Positions 17,046 through 25,528 of a stretch of 64,000 nt of DNA are shown here, one piece after another (the first letter of the stretch is position 1; each line of letters opens with the position of its first letter). A program made the position numbers and the translations under genes. The DNA comes from CBDFNC01 sp965249895 (GTDB taxonomy: Bacteria > Pseudomonadota > Gammaproteobacteria > Enterobacterales > CBDFNC01). The stretch is from the NCBI GenBank assembly GCA_965249895.1, contig CBDFNC010000004.1, positions 744,001-808,000 of the forward strand. The letters run 5' to 3'. Below the pieces are notes generated by a model that did not search any database, was not told the origin of the DNA, and saw nothing but the letters and a program-made list of their open reading frames with translations.

Positions 17046-18258
17046 AGTTCATTTCTCCACTCACCACTCGCGCATACAGCAACTGTGAGTGCATTTGATA
17101 AATAAGATCCCCTGGACTTTCGCAATGCCAGATAGCCAGATCGGCAGAAAAACCAGGCTCGATTTGACCTTCGGTTCCCTCAACGCCCAGCGCTTTCGCA
17201 CTGTTGAGAGTTACGCCGGCTAAGGCTTCATCCAGGGTAAGACCAAACAGTACACACGACATATTCATCATCAGACGTAGGGAGGCGAGTGGCGCCGTGC
17301 CCGGATTCAGATCCGTGGCGATGGCCATAGGAACACCGTACTCACGTAGCAGTGAGATGGGCGGTTTCTGCGTTTCTTTCAGGAAGTAAAATGCTCCGGG
17401 TAACAAGGTTGCTACCGTGCCTGACTCCGCCATGGCTTTTACGCCCGCTTCATCTAGATACTCGATATGATCGACGGAAAGAGCCTGGTAACGAGCCGCC
17501 AGCGCAGCGCCGCCGATATTGGAAAGCTGCTCAACATGCGCCCGGATGGGTAAACCAAAATGCTGCCCGGCGCGATAAACACGTTCGCTCTGCTCGGTGC
17601 TAAAACCTATCCCCTCACAAAACACATCGACGGCATCAGCCAGCTTGTGCTCCACTGCCGCTGGGATCAGTTGATCACAAACCCAGCTGATATAATCGTC
17701 GCTGCGACCGGCAAATTCCGGCGGCAAGGCATGGGCCCCTAATAAACAAGTTGATACTTTAATTGGTAAGGTTTCGCCCAGGCGTCTGGCCACTTTCAGC
17801 ATTTTCAGTTCAGAGTCCAGGTTCAGGCCATAACCTGACTTTATTTCTACCCGGGTGACGCCATCTGACATCATCGCCTTGATCCTGGGTACAGCTGCGT
17901 CATACAGCTCTTGCTCTGATGCGGCTCGGGTTGCCTTAACTGTCGACAATATACCGCCGCCCTGAGCGGCAATTTCCTGGTAACTGGCGCCATTCAGGCG
18001 CTGAACAAATTCGTCGGCGCGGTTACCTGCGTACACCGCATGGCTGTGACTATCGATAAGTCCTGGTGTGACCAACTTTCCGTTCAGGTCAAACTCTTCC
18101 AGATCGCTACCGAGTTGGCTTTTTATAAACGGATATTCCGCCATCGACACGATCTGGCTGATCTTGCCAAGCTGACAAATAATCGCGTGTTCGGTTTTTA
18201 CTTCACTCCCGGCCCGGATAAGTACCTGGGCGTTGAGCCAAACTTTTACGTTAGCCAC
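17038..18258 (-). CDS. hutI: Imidazolonepropionase
   Basis: Metal-dependent amidohydrolase opening the imidazolone ring to give formiminoglutamate. The 406-residue protein shows the metal-binding GLIDSHSHAVYAGNR near residue 73, VEIKSGYGLN, LGAHALPPEF, AHVEQLSN, DHIEYLDEAG and ATDLNPGTAP. It is the first gene of the hutI-G-U-H operon. Two HutC-type operators lie in the 140 bp upstream (18280-18295 and 18386-18402), so the operon is expected to be repressed until urocanate accumulates. Confidence 0.96.
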   Translation of the reverse strand: MANVKVWLNAQVLIRAGSEVKTEHAIICQLGKISQIVSMAEYPFIKSQLGSDLEEFDLNGKLVTPGLIDSHSHAVYAGNRADEFVQRLNGASYQEIAAQGGGILSTVKATRAASEQELYDAAVPRIKAMMSDGVTRVEIKSGYGLNLDSELKMLKVARRLGETLPIKVSTCLLGAHALPPEFAGRSDDYISWVCDQLIPAAVEHKLADAVDVFCEGIGFSTEQSERVYRAGQHFGLPIRAHVEQLSNIGGAALAARYQALSVDHIEYLDEAGVKAMAESGTVATLLPGAFYFLKETQKPPISLLREYGVPMAIATDLNPGTAPLASLRLMMNMSCVLFGLTLDEALAGVTLNSAKALGVEGTEGQIEPGFSADLAIWHCESPGDLIYQMHSQLLYARVVSGEMNYV

Positions 18259-18279
18259 TATAAACCTGTCCTGAAGTCA

Positions 18280-18295
18280 CTTTGTATATACAAAG
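18280..18295. promoter_or_regulatory. HutC operator 1 (hutI promoter)
   Basis: CTTTGTATATACAAAG is a perfect 16-bp palindrome 22 bp upstream of hutI. Its core TGTATATACA recurs at the two other sites flanking hutC. HutC of this GntR subfamily is known to bind TGTATATACA-type palindromes; the site-to-regulator link is inferred from position. Confidence 0.85.
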
Positions 18296-18385
18296 TATAG
18301 GAACAAATTCAGCCAGACTAACTATTTCCCCATCACCCTTACCATTACGTGTTCTGGATCACAATTTACGAGTGTAGATGCACAT

Positions 18386-18402
18386 ATTTGTATATACATT
18401 AA
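18386..18402. promoter_or_regulatory. HutC operator 2 (between hutC and hutI)
   Basis: ATTTGTATATACATTAA, containing the palindrome TGTATATACA, directly abuts the hutC stop codon and lies about 130 bp upstream of hutI. The same 17 bases occur upstream of hutC at 19159-19175. Confidence 0.8.
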
Positions 18403-19100
18403 AGGTGCATTTGCGATCTCAGCTTAAATTTTGACCCAGGGTGCAATAAACGGGAACAACTGACCAAACGACTGTTCGACCAGGTGCGACGGTTTACCAG
18501 GATACAGGGCTCACCTGGTTTTATGCCCAGGTGTTCGGCCTCATAATCTTGTGGCAACACAGCTTCCACCACATGTTCTATATCAGAAAGTGGGCAAGCC
18601 GACGTCAGGTATTCGTTGGGGGTTGTCGCAGTAAAATCCTGCTTGAGGTAGTCAGGCGCCAGCTCGGGTAACACGTACCTTTCTTCTAACTGTAGCGGCG
18701 CATTGTCTTCGAAATGGATAAGCAAAGAATAATAGACAGGTGTACCGACCCTTACTCCCAGCTGTAATGCCACATAGTCTGTGGCCAACATCTCGCTATG
18801 GCTAAGCACTTCAGATTTATGGCTTTTCCCACGCTCTTTAATTTCCTGCGCGATATTCTTAATTTCCAGTAGCGGCGATTGTACTTTCAAGTCAGTAACA
18901 TAAGTGCCCTGCCCGGCAAACCGCACTAATACCCCCTGGTTTACCAGGTCTCGAATCGCCTTGTTCACCGTCATTCGACTCACACAGAACTGCTCAGATA
19001 ATTCCAGCTCTGTCGGTATTTGTGATTGCGGGGCAAACGTCCCGTCTTTCACTTTGTCGGTGATATAGTCACGGATCACCTGATATCTGGCTTTAGCCAT
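18399..19100 (-). CDS. hutC: Histidine utilisation repressor HutC (GntR/HutC family)
   Basis: A 233-residue transcriptional repressor with an N-terminal GntR winged helix (PTELELSEQFCVSRMTVNKA and IRDLVNQGVLVRFAGQGTYV, residues 25-68) and a C-terminal UTRA ligand-binding domain (PVYYSLLIHFEDNAPLQLEE, VNRRTWSNSRLVSCSRLLHP). Urocanate is the usual inducer of this family. The ending RLLHPGSKFKL is typical of HutC. The gene lies upstream of hutI on the same strand and is flanked by operators on both sides, so it is probably autoregulated. Confidence 0.94.
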   Translation of the reverse strand: MAKARYQVIRDYITDKVKDGTFAPQSQIPTELELSEQFCVSRMTVNKAIRDLVNQGVLVRFAGQGTYVTDLKVQSPLLEIKNIAQEIKERGKSHKSEVLSHSEMLATDYVALQLGVRVGTPVYYSLLIHFEDNAPLQLEERYVLPELAPDYLKQDFTATTPNEYLTSACPLSDIEHVVEAVLPQDYEAEHLGIKPGEPCILVNRRTWSNSRLVSCSRLLHPGSKFKLRSQMHL

Positions 19101-19158
19101 TTAAACTCTCTTTATTTTCTTGTCCCGACTACATGGGTTAGCCGGCTTATTAACGCTT

Positions 19159-19175
19159 ATTTGTATATACATTAA
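19159..19175. promoter_or_regulatory. HutC operator 3 (hutC promoter)
   Basis: ATTTGTATATACATTAA, identical over 17 bases to the site at 18386-18402, located 59 bp upstream of hutC. It indicates autoregulation of hutC. Confidence 0.8.
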
Positions 19176-19311
19176 GCATTATAACCTTATGCCTCAAGGC
19201 CTAAACGAATAAACTGCTTCCCAGATCCCGCTGAAATGGTAAAATCCTGCGCAAATCCGGACAATTCCACAGTTGTGCGCTTTTGAATGCCCGTATTTCA
19301 TCCAAATGCCC

Positions 19312-19377
19312 GTAGGAGCGGATACAATCCGCGAAGCCAGTACTTGCAAGGTTCGCCGAACAAGTTCGTCTCCTACA
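19312..19377 (+). repeat. GTAGGAG/CTCCTAC dispersed palindromic repeat, copy 1
   Basis: About 66 bp with 7-bp terminal inverted repeats (GTAGGAG...CTCCTAC). Inside are GCGGAT...ATCCGCGAA and GTTCGCCGAAC, so it folds into stacked hairpins. Related copies lie at 50735, 51896, 56011 (inverted) and 60699, always between genes. Confidence 0.75.
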
Positions 19378-19496
19378 GGTGAACGGGTAAGCTGATTGGT
19401 TAGCGTTTGTTTGACTTTCAACCACGTTAAATCAGCATGAAACACAAACCGGTAAAATGTCCCAACACATTAAGCGCATTATTTAGAGAGACCAAT

Positions 19497-20135
19497 ATGA
19501 ACCTAGACTTTTCAACCATGTTTTCCACAGCTCCCGGCCTGTTGGACCAGGGCCACGCTGCCCTTGGTGCAGTGGCCATTGCTTTCCTGCTGCTCTATCT
19601 CACCAAAAAAGGTAAAACAGAAACCATTGAAAAACAGGTAGAAGTAGAGAAGCCTGTCGAAGTTATCAAGGAAGTCGAAATCATTAAAGAAATCGAAGTC
19701 ATCAAAGAGGTTGAGGTGATCAAAGAAATCGAAGTGGCGCCTAAGCTCAAGGAAACCACGCCGGAAGCAGCCCTTCAACTTTTATCTCTGTTACAGCAAG
19801 AAGCGCGCTTTATCGATTTTATGTCTGAAGACTTATCTGGTTTTGCCGACGCTGAAATAGGCGCTGCCGCCCGTGTTATCCATGAAGGGGGCCAGAAAGT
19901 GCTTAACGAGTATTTCACCCTGGCGCCGGTACGCAGCGAAGAAGAAGAAACCCAAATTACCCTGCCCGAAGGCTTTGACGCCGCTCAGGTCCGCCTGACA
20001 GGTAATGTTGTGGGCAAAGCGCCGTTTACAGGCACTTTGGTACATAAAGGCTGGCAGGTGACTGATATCAAACTTCCTAAGATGGCCCAAGGTCATGATC
20101 CTAAGATTATCGCCGCAGCAGAGGTGGAGCTATGA
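19497..20135 (+). CDS. DUF2760 protein, membrane-anchored, with KEIEV heptad repeats
   Basis: A 212-residue protein, first gene of the Hsp70 operon. Residues 1-20 are followed by one transmembrane helix (AAL GAVAIAFLLLYL, about 22-38), then a charged repeat in which VEVIKE/IEVIKE recurs five or six times (about residues 45-80), suggesting a rigid helix or coiled coil, and then a compact C-terminal domain (PEAALQLLSLLQQEARFIDF, ADAEIGAAARVIHEGG, ITLPEGFDAAQVRLTGNVVG) that is the DUF2760 domain. DUF2760 genes habitually stand before Hsp70-like genes, so it is probably a partner of the two downstream chaperones. The ATG at 19497 has AGAGAG upstream. Its stop overlaps a 26-codon frame. Confidence 0.8.
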   Translation: MNLDFSTMFSTAPGLLDQGHAALGAVAIAFLLLYLTKKGKTETIEKQVEVEKPVEVIKEVEIIKEIEVIKEVEVIKEIEVAPKLKETTPEAALQLLSLLQQEARFIDFMSEDLSGFADAEIGAAARVIHEGGQKVLNEYFTLAPVRSEEEETQITLPEGFDAAQVRLTGNVVGKAPFTGTLVHKGWQVTDIKLPKMAQGHDPKIIAAAEVEL

Positions 20136-20212
20136 ATCAAGAACAGCAACAAGCTTACCCTAAGACCATAAAACCACGAATTATCGTTGTTACGACCGAG
20201 GTGGAACTATGA
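20132..20212 (+). CDS. 26-residue coupling ORF between DUF2760 and Hsp70 genes
   Basis: ATG at 20132 overlaps the DUF2760 stop (ATGA) and its TGA overlaps the Hsp70 ATG (ATGA at 20209). The peptide ends PRIIVVTTEVEL, which mirrors the end of DUF2760, PKIIAAAEVEL, and the DNA around both ends (GAGGTGGA[A/G]CTATGA) is nearly the same. It looks like a tandem duplication of the 3' end of the first gene that now hands ribosomes on to the Hsp70 gene. Whether the peptide has any function of its own is unknown. Confidence 0.4.
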   Translation: MNQEQQQAYPKTIKPRIIVVTTEVEL

Positions 20213-22035
20213 GTGAATCATCACGTCGTTATAGTGTCGGTATCGACTTAGGCACCACCCACTGCGTACTGTCCTACGTGGACCTGCACAGCGATGAAGA
20301 GAACTTAGCGCACCAGGTGCTGGCGATCCCTCAGCTTACCCAGGCGGGTAACGTTGAAGAAAAAAACCAGTTGCCTTCGTTCTTATATCAGGCCCACGAC
20401 GCGGAGCTGGCCGAAGGCCAAACAGCCCTGCCCTGGTCTGCGGACAATCAAGTGGTTGTGGGTTCACTGGCGAGAAACTTAGGCAGCAAAACCCCCATTC
20501 GCCTGGTGGCCAGTGCAAAAAGCTGGTTGGGCCATGGCGGCGTCGACCGTCACAGCGACTTTCTGCCGCTAAACAGCCCGGATGAGGTGGAGAAAGTCTC
20601 TCCAATTACCGCCAGTCGTTTATACCTGGCACATTTAGCCGCAGCCTGGAACCACCAGTTCCCCGACGCCCCGCTCACTGAGCAGGACGTCACCATCACC
20701 GTCCCGGCCTCATTTGACCCGGGTGCGCGGGAGCTGACCGCAGAAGCCGCCAATCAGGTTGGTTTTCAGCATTTAACGCTGCTGGAAGAGCCACAGGCCG
20801 CAGTATATAGCTGGATTAAAAATAACGAAGAAAGCTGGCGCGAACAAGTCAGCGTCGGCGACGTCATTCTAGTCGTTGATATTGGTGGTGGCACCACAGA
20901 TTTATCTTTGGTGGCTGTTACCGAAGAAGAGGGTAACCTGACCCTGAACCGCGTTGCCGTGGGCGATCATATCCTGCTGGGCGGCGACAACATGGATTTG
21001 GCGCTGGCGTATCGCCTAAAAGCCAAACTGGCACAACAAGGCAAAAACCTGCAACCCTGGCAAATTCAGGGCATGGTTCACGCTTGCCGTGACGCCAAAG
21101 AAGCCCTTTTGGTTGATGGCGAGCTACAAAGCATGTCTATCGTAGTACCAAGCCGAGGCTCTAAATTGTTGGGGGGCAGCCTGCAAACAGAGCTGACCCA
21201 GGAAGAAGTACAGCAAACCTTAGTCGAAGGATTCTTCCCGCAAACGCCAATTACCGAGCATCCGGTGCAACAGGCTCGCGGCGCATTAACCCAGATGGGT
21301 CTGCCTTACGCCCAGGATGCCGCAGTTTCCCGTCACCTGGCGGCATTTTTAAGCCGTCAGCACGATGCGGTAACCGAGTTGTTTGGCGAAGATGAAGACA
21401 GTTTCATCAAACCCACCGCCGTCTTATTTAACGGCGGCGTACTAAAGTCAGACCTGCTGGCATCGCGCCTCATGTCTATTATTAATGCTTGGTTAACCGG
21501 GGCGCAAGCCGATGAGGCCAAACTGCTTAGCGGTGTCGATCTGGACTTAGCCGTTGCGGGCGGCGCTTCCTATTACGGTTTTGTCCGCCAGGGTAAAGGC
21601 GTTCGGATCCGCGGCGGTATTGCCAGCGCATATTACGTGGGTATCGAGAGTGCCATGCCTGCAATACCAGGCATGGCGCCGCCGCTGGAAGCCCTTTGTG
21701 TCGCGCCTTTTGGCATGGAAGAAGGCTCCAGCATTCAGGTGCCAAGCCAGGAATTTGGCTTAGTGGTTGGTCAGCCGGTGCAGTTTAAATTCTTTGGCTC
21801 AACCGTCCGCCGCGATGATAAAGCGGGTACCCAGTTGGATTATTGGGAACCTGAGGAGCTGGAAGAACTACCTGCAATTTCAGCCACCTTGCCGGTAGAA
21901 GGTCGTGAACCAGGCGACGTTGTACCGGTAAAACTAGCCGCTCGCGTCACTGAAGTGGGAACGCTGGCGCTGGAAGCCATACCAAGAGACGGCGAAGAAA
22001 GATGGCAAGTCGAATTTGACGTTCGAGAGAAGTAA
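20209..22035 (+). CDS. Hsp70-family chaperone (divergent DnaK-like)
   Basis: A 608-residue Hsp70-like ATPase. Actin-fold nucleotide motifs are clear: phosphate-1 VGIDLGTTHCVLSY (residues 10-23), EEPQAAVYSW near 195, phosphate-2 VVDIGGGTTDLSLV near 223-236, GDHILLGGDNMDLALA, and the adenosine motif LFNGGVLKS near 405. The C-terminal 150 residues are much diverged from the DnaK substrate domain and end in VREK with no EEVD-like tail. It overlaps the coupling ORF and precedes a second, larger Hsp70. This is not the housekeeping DnaK. The conserved DUF2760/Hsp70/Hsp70-DUF3731 trio is uncharacterised as far as I know. Confidence 0.88.
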   Translation: MSESSRRYSVGIDLGTTHCVLSYVDLHSDEENLAHQVLAIPQLTQAGNVEEKNQLPSFLYQAHDAELAEGQTALPWSADNQVVVGSLARNLGSKTPIRLVASAKSWLGHGGVDRHSDFLPLNSPDEVEKVSPITASRLYLAHLAAAWNHQFPDAPLTEQDVTITVPASFDPGARELTAEAANQVGFQHLTLLEEPQAAVYSWIKNNEESWREQVSVGDVILVVDIGGGTTDLSLVAVTEEEGNLTLNRVAVGDHILLGGDNMDLALAYRLKAKLAQQGKNLQPWQIQGMVHACRDAKEALLVDGELQSMSIVVPSRGSKLLGGSLQTELTQEEVQQTLVEGFFPQTPITEHPVQQARGALTQMGLPYAQDAAVSRHLAAFLSRQHDAVTELFGEDEDSFIKPTAVLFNGGVLKSDLLASRLMSIINAWLTGAQADEAKLLSGVDLDLAVAGGASYYGFVRQGKGVRIRGGIASAYYVGIESAMPAIPGMAPPLEALCVAPFGMEEGSSIQVPSQEFGLVVGQPVQFKFFGSTVRRDDKAGTQLDYWEPEELEELPAISATLPVEGREPGDVVPVKLAARVTEVGTLALEAIPRDGEERWQVEFDVREK

Positions 22036-22094
22036 TATTACTGGCGGCCAGGGAAAGGCCTGCCACCTCCCCTTTTAGTTGTGTCGGAGCATAA

Positions 22095-24881
22095 ATGAGC
22101 GCAAAAGCAGATCCCCGTTACTTAGTGGGGATAGATCTTGGAACCACCCACACAGTAGTAGCCTACAGTCCCGTCAGCGAAAAACTCGAAACCGCTGAAG
22201 TTAATATCTTTCATATCGACCAATTGGTCGCCCCCGGTGAAGTCGCCAGAAAACCCTTGTTACCCAGCTTTCGCTATCACCCTACCCAGGGAGAGCTAGA
22301 CGGCAAGGAATTGATCTTGCCGTGGACACATCAGGGTGTAGAGGGTGAGTTAAATCAAGCAGTTATCGGCGAGCTGGCCAGGGAATTAGGGGCCAAGGTA
22401 GAAGGCCGACAGGTGGTCAGTGCCAAAAGCTGGTTGTCTCATACCCAGGTTGACCGCACCGCCGCTATCCTGCCATGGAGCAGCGCCGACGAAGTGGAAA
22501 AAGTATCGCCACTTGTGGCCAGTGCCAGCTACCTAAACCATGTACGCCAATCCTGGGATCATCACCAGCCCGACGCGCCATTGGCTCAGCAACAAATTGT
22601 CATTACCGTTCCCGCATCCTTTGATGAAGCGGCTCGTGCCTTTACAGTCGAGGCTGCGGCCCTGGCAGGATTAGACGACATATTACTGCTGGAAGAGCCA
22701 CAAGCCGTAGTTTACGACTGGTACGCGAAAAATCGTGACAACGCCAAGCAATTACTCCAGGACATTCCGCTACTGATGGTATGTGATGTAGGCGGTGGAA
22801 CCACAGACCTCAGCCTTATCAGCGTCGACGTGGATGAAAATGGTCTGAGCTTAAACCGCATTGGCGTGGGCGATCACTTGATGCTTGGCGGCGATAACCT
22901 GGATCTGGCCCTGGCGCATAGCGCCGAACAACGTTTGGTTACCGGTAATAAAAAGCTATCCGCCGCCGCCCTCTCCCAGCTTATCCAGCAAACCCGCAAG
23001 GCCAAAGAATTATTATTATCCGAAAATGCCCCGGATACCGCCAGTGTGACCGTGCTGGGCAGCGGCTCCCGTCTGATTGGCGGCGCCAAAACCTGTGAGT
23101 TGGGTAAGGATGAAGTTCGTCAACTTGCTCTTGAAGGGTTTTTACCGGAAATAGACTTCGACGAACGGCCCAGCCAGCGCAAAAGCGCCGTGGTTGAATT
23201 TGGCCTGCCTTATGCCGCCGATCCAGCCATCAGCAAACACTTGGCAGCGTTTTTAGGCCAGCATGACTTGGCATGTCGCAAAGCCCTGAGAATGTCGGCA
23301 GATGACGAACGACCAGCAGTACCCGCCGCCCTGCTGCTTAACGGCGGCGTGTTTAACAGCCACGCCCTCAGCGAACGCGTAATTAAGGTCTTTGCTAACT
23401 GGCGCGACGAGCCTGTGACCCAACTGGATAACCCTTCTCCGGACTTAGCTGTCGCCTATGGCGCAGTTGCTTATGGGAAGGCCCGTCGTGGCGCTCAACT
23501 GAAAATTGGCGGCGGCTCGGCTCGCTCTTTCTTCCTGGTTTTGGATAACGAGCAGCCACAAGGAGTTTGCCTGCTGCCTAAAGGCACGGAAGAAAGCATC
23601 GAAGTGGAGCTTACCCAGCAGAAATTTTCGTTAACCCTAGGACAACCCGTCCGCTTTAATCTGGCGTCCACCACAGACGACAACGAATACCAATCCGGCC
23701 AGCTGGTTGATATCGATGCCAGCCGTTTTGTAAATCTTCCTCCTTTGGTTGCAGCAATCAAAAGCGAAAACACCAAAAAGGTGGAAGTGGCTCTGGTTTG
23801 CCAGTTAACCCAGGTGGGAACATTACAGCTTGAATGTGTGTCCACCAGCAATCCAAAACAACGCTGGCAGGTTGAGTTTCAGATTCGCAAACACAGTGAT
23901 AAAGCGCAGGGGGATACCAGCAAATCCACCGCCCTACCGCCAAAATTTGGAGATGCCATTGCGGCTATCCAGGCTGTTTACGGACAAAGCAATAAACAGG
24001 CGGATCCAAAGGCAGTTAAAAAACTGAAAGTAGAGATGGATAAGGCACTGGGCAACCGGGATAACTGGGAAACCCCGTTGCTGCGCGAGTTATTCGATCA
24101 CTTCCTGCAGGGACAAAAGCGCCGCCGACGCACCGAGTTACATGAAAGAAACTGGTTTAAACACGCAGGTTTTATGCTGCGCCCCGGTTTTGGTTATCCG
24201 TTAGACGACTGGCGTATCGAACAAGTCTGGCCTCTGTACCAGACAGGTATTCAATTTAACAAAACGACCCCTTCATGGAGCGATTGGTGGACGTTCTGGC
24301 GCCGCACCTCAGGCGGCTTAAATGAGCAGCAGCAAACACAGATATTTGATGATATCGCCCAGTATATTAACCCCAGCGTACTGAAAAACCGTAAGCTGAT
24401 GAATGAGCTTGGTAATAAGTCCTACGAGGACATGGTGCGACTGGTTGCTTCCCTGGAACACTTACCGCTGGAAACCAAGACCCAATTGGTTGAATGGTTA
24501 CTGGAAAGAACCAAAAAAACTGCGTTTGCCCAAGCCAACTGGTGGGCTATCGGCCGGATCTGCGCCCGCTCCCCCTTCTATGGCAGCGCCCATAAGGTCA
24601 TTTCCCCGCAGCAGTTAACCGAATGGTTACCTCTGCTGTTAAAAGAAGATTGGAAAAAAGACCAGCATATCGCTTTTGCCGCCGTGATGATGGTGCGTAA
24701 ATGTGGCGATAGAATTCGTGACTTGGATGATGTTCACACGGAAGAAGTCGTGAAAAAACTCACAGCGGCAAGAGCACCGGCCAGCTGGATTGAGATGGTG
24801 AAAGATGTGAAAGAACTAAACGAAGCGGAAACCAAGCGCGTTTATGGCGATGCCCTGCCTGCCGGTTTGCAGTTGCTCTGA
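22095..24881 (+). CDS. Hsp70-family chaperone with C-terminal DUF3731 region
   Basis: A 928-residue protein. Residues 1 to about 600 repeat the Hsp70 plan of the upstream gene: VGIDLGTTHTVVAYS near 10, LLEEPQAVVYDW, VCDVGGGTTDLSLI near 233, GDHLMLGGDNLDLALA, LLNGGVFNS. The remaining 330 residues form an added helical domain of the DUF3731 type, starting ALPPKFGDAIAAIQAVYGQ and including GQKRRRRTELHERNWFKHAG, RPGFGYPLDDWRIEQVW and FAQANWWAIGRICAR. It is 59 bp after the first Hsp70. Two Hsp70s plus DUF2760 suggest a dedicated chaperone complex at the membrane; substrate unknown. Confidence 0.88.
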   Translation: MSAKADPRYLVGIDLGTTHTVVAYSPVSEKLETAEVNIFHIDQLVAPGEVARKPLLPSFRYHPTQGELDGKELILPWTHQGVEGELNQAVIGELARELGAKVEGRQVVSAKSWLSHTQVDRTAAILPWSSADEVEKVSPLVASASYLNHVRQSWDHHQPDAPLAQQQIVITVPASFDEAARAFTVEAAALAGLDDILLLEEPQAVVYDWYAKNRDNAKQLLQDIPLLMVCDVGGGTTDLSLISVDVDENGLSLNRIGVGDHLMLGGDNLDLALAHSAEQRLVTGNKKLSAAALSQLIQQTRKAKELLLSENAPDTASVTVLGSGSRLIGGAKTCELGKDEVRQLALEGFLPEIDFDERPSQRKSAVVEFGLPYAADPAISKHLAAFLGQHDLACRKALRMSADDERPAVPAALLLNGGVFNSHALSERVIKVFANWRDEPVTQLDNPSPDLAVAYGAVAYGKARRGAQLKIGGGSARSFFLVLDNEQPQGVCLLPKGTEESIEVELTQQKFSLTLGQPVRFNLASTTDDNEYQSGQLVDIDASRFVNLPPLVAAIKSENTKKVEVALVCQLTQVGTLQLECVSTSNPKQRWQVEFQIRKHSDKAQGDTSKSTALPPKFGDAIAAIQAVYGQSNKQADPKAVKKLKVEMDKALGNRDNWETPLLRELFDHFLQGQKRRRRTELHERNWFKHAGFMLRPGFGYPLDDWRIEQVWPLYQTGIQFNKTTPSWSDWWTFWRRTSGGLNEQQQTQIFDDIAQYINPSVLKNRKLMNELGNKSYEDMVRLVASLEHLPLETKTQLVEWLLERTKKTAFAQANWWAIGRICARSPFYGSAHKVISPQQLTEWLPLLLKEDWKKDQHIAFAAVMMVRKCGDRIRDLDDVHTEEVVKKLTAARAPASWIEMVKDVKELNEAETKRVYGDALPAGLQLL

Positions 24882-24943
24882 AGCCGTTATACCCGCTATT
24901 CGTTCATATAAACACCAGCTAACACTTTTATATGAAATAAAGA

Positions 24944-24971
24944 TTGCTATTAAAACTGAACTCGCTATTAT
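24944..24971 (+). promoter_or_regulatory. Probable sigma-70 promoter of the initiator tRNA
   Basis: TTGCTA and TATTAT separated by 16 bases, ending 13 bases before the tRNA, with a GC-rich stretch (GCACGCC) between -10 and the likely start, as is usual at stringently controlled tRNA promoters. A 10-bp inverted repeat (24903-24912 with 24927-24936) lies just upstream. Confidence 0.5.
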
Positions 24972-24984
24972 GCACGCCATCGGA

Positions 24985-25061
<77 letters not shown>

Positions 25062-25065
25062 ATTC

Positions 25066-25099
25066 AAAAAAGCCTTGCTAGAAATAGCGAGGCTTTTTC
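25066..25099 (+). terminator. tRNA-fMet terminator
   Basis: AAAAAGCCTTGCTA, loop GAAA, TAGCGAGGCTTTTT: a 14-bp stem (with one G-T pair) followed by a T run, 5 bp after the tRNA. Confidence 0.8.
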
Positions 25100-25175
25100 G
25101 ATCTTAAGGTTTAAAAGATCATCGGGCTCAGCTCTTCATTAGCCAGCGAAGGTCATCACGGAATGCCGCCCAGGC

Positions 25176-25197
25176 CAAATCCAGCTCCCGCAACCAA
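25176..25197 (+). repeat. Duplicated tRNA-fMet 3' end (attachment-site scar)
   Basis: 22 bases identical to 25041-25062 (from CAAATCCAGC to CGCAACCAA), i.e. the tRNA 3' end with its CCA and one base beyond. Direct repeats of a tRNA 3' end are what a tyrosine integrase leaves at attL/attR. The 113 bases between the copies contain only the terminator, so the original element has gone or lies further right. Confidence 0.7.
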
Positions 25198-25528
25198 ATT
25201 TATAAAAGCCTGAATTACTTACGTAATGCAGGATTTTTGCGTTCTCACCTTTGTCATTCCCTTGTACTAGGTGGTCCGACATTTGGATGGTCCGACACTC
25301 GGTCCAGTGACTTTGAGATATAGACATCGGGGTTGACAATGTTTCTCTCATAGAAGACGTAATCGTACAAAGCGTTTGACCTCTACTTCCCACTCGGCGC
25401 TACGTCCAGAACATATGAAACAAACCATCACCCAGGTATAGGTAAAACCTATTCGAGTCTCCCCGGCAGAGCCGGGGGTTTATCCATGATTAATTAACGA
25501 ATGCTCGCTCGGAGCCTACCGAGTGATT
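25198..25528. other. Gene-free junction with short repeats
   Basis: No gene. At 25253-25290 GTCATTCCC...GGTGGTCCGACA...TGGATGG repeats a motif at 52035-52072. At 25460-25480 a REP-like hairpin (CCCCGGCAGAGCCGGGG) resembles ones at 39990-40010. It separates the tRNA scar from the broken Fic gene. Confidence 0.5.

Noticed and set aside
19677..19740. KEIEV repeat DNA in the DUF2760 gene as a CRISPR-like or tandem repeat array
   Set aside because: The repeat is at protein level, irregular in DNA and inside a coding frame.
25139..25393. 84-codon minus-strand frame next to the tRNA
   Set aside because: It covers the duplicated tRNA end and a dispersed repeat; no coding signal.
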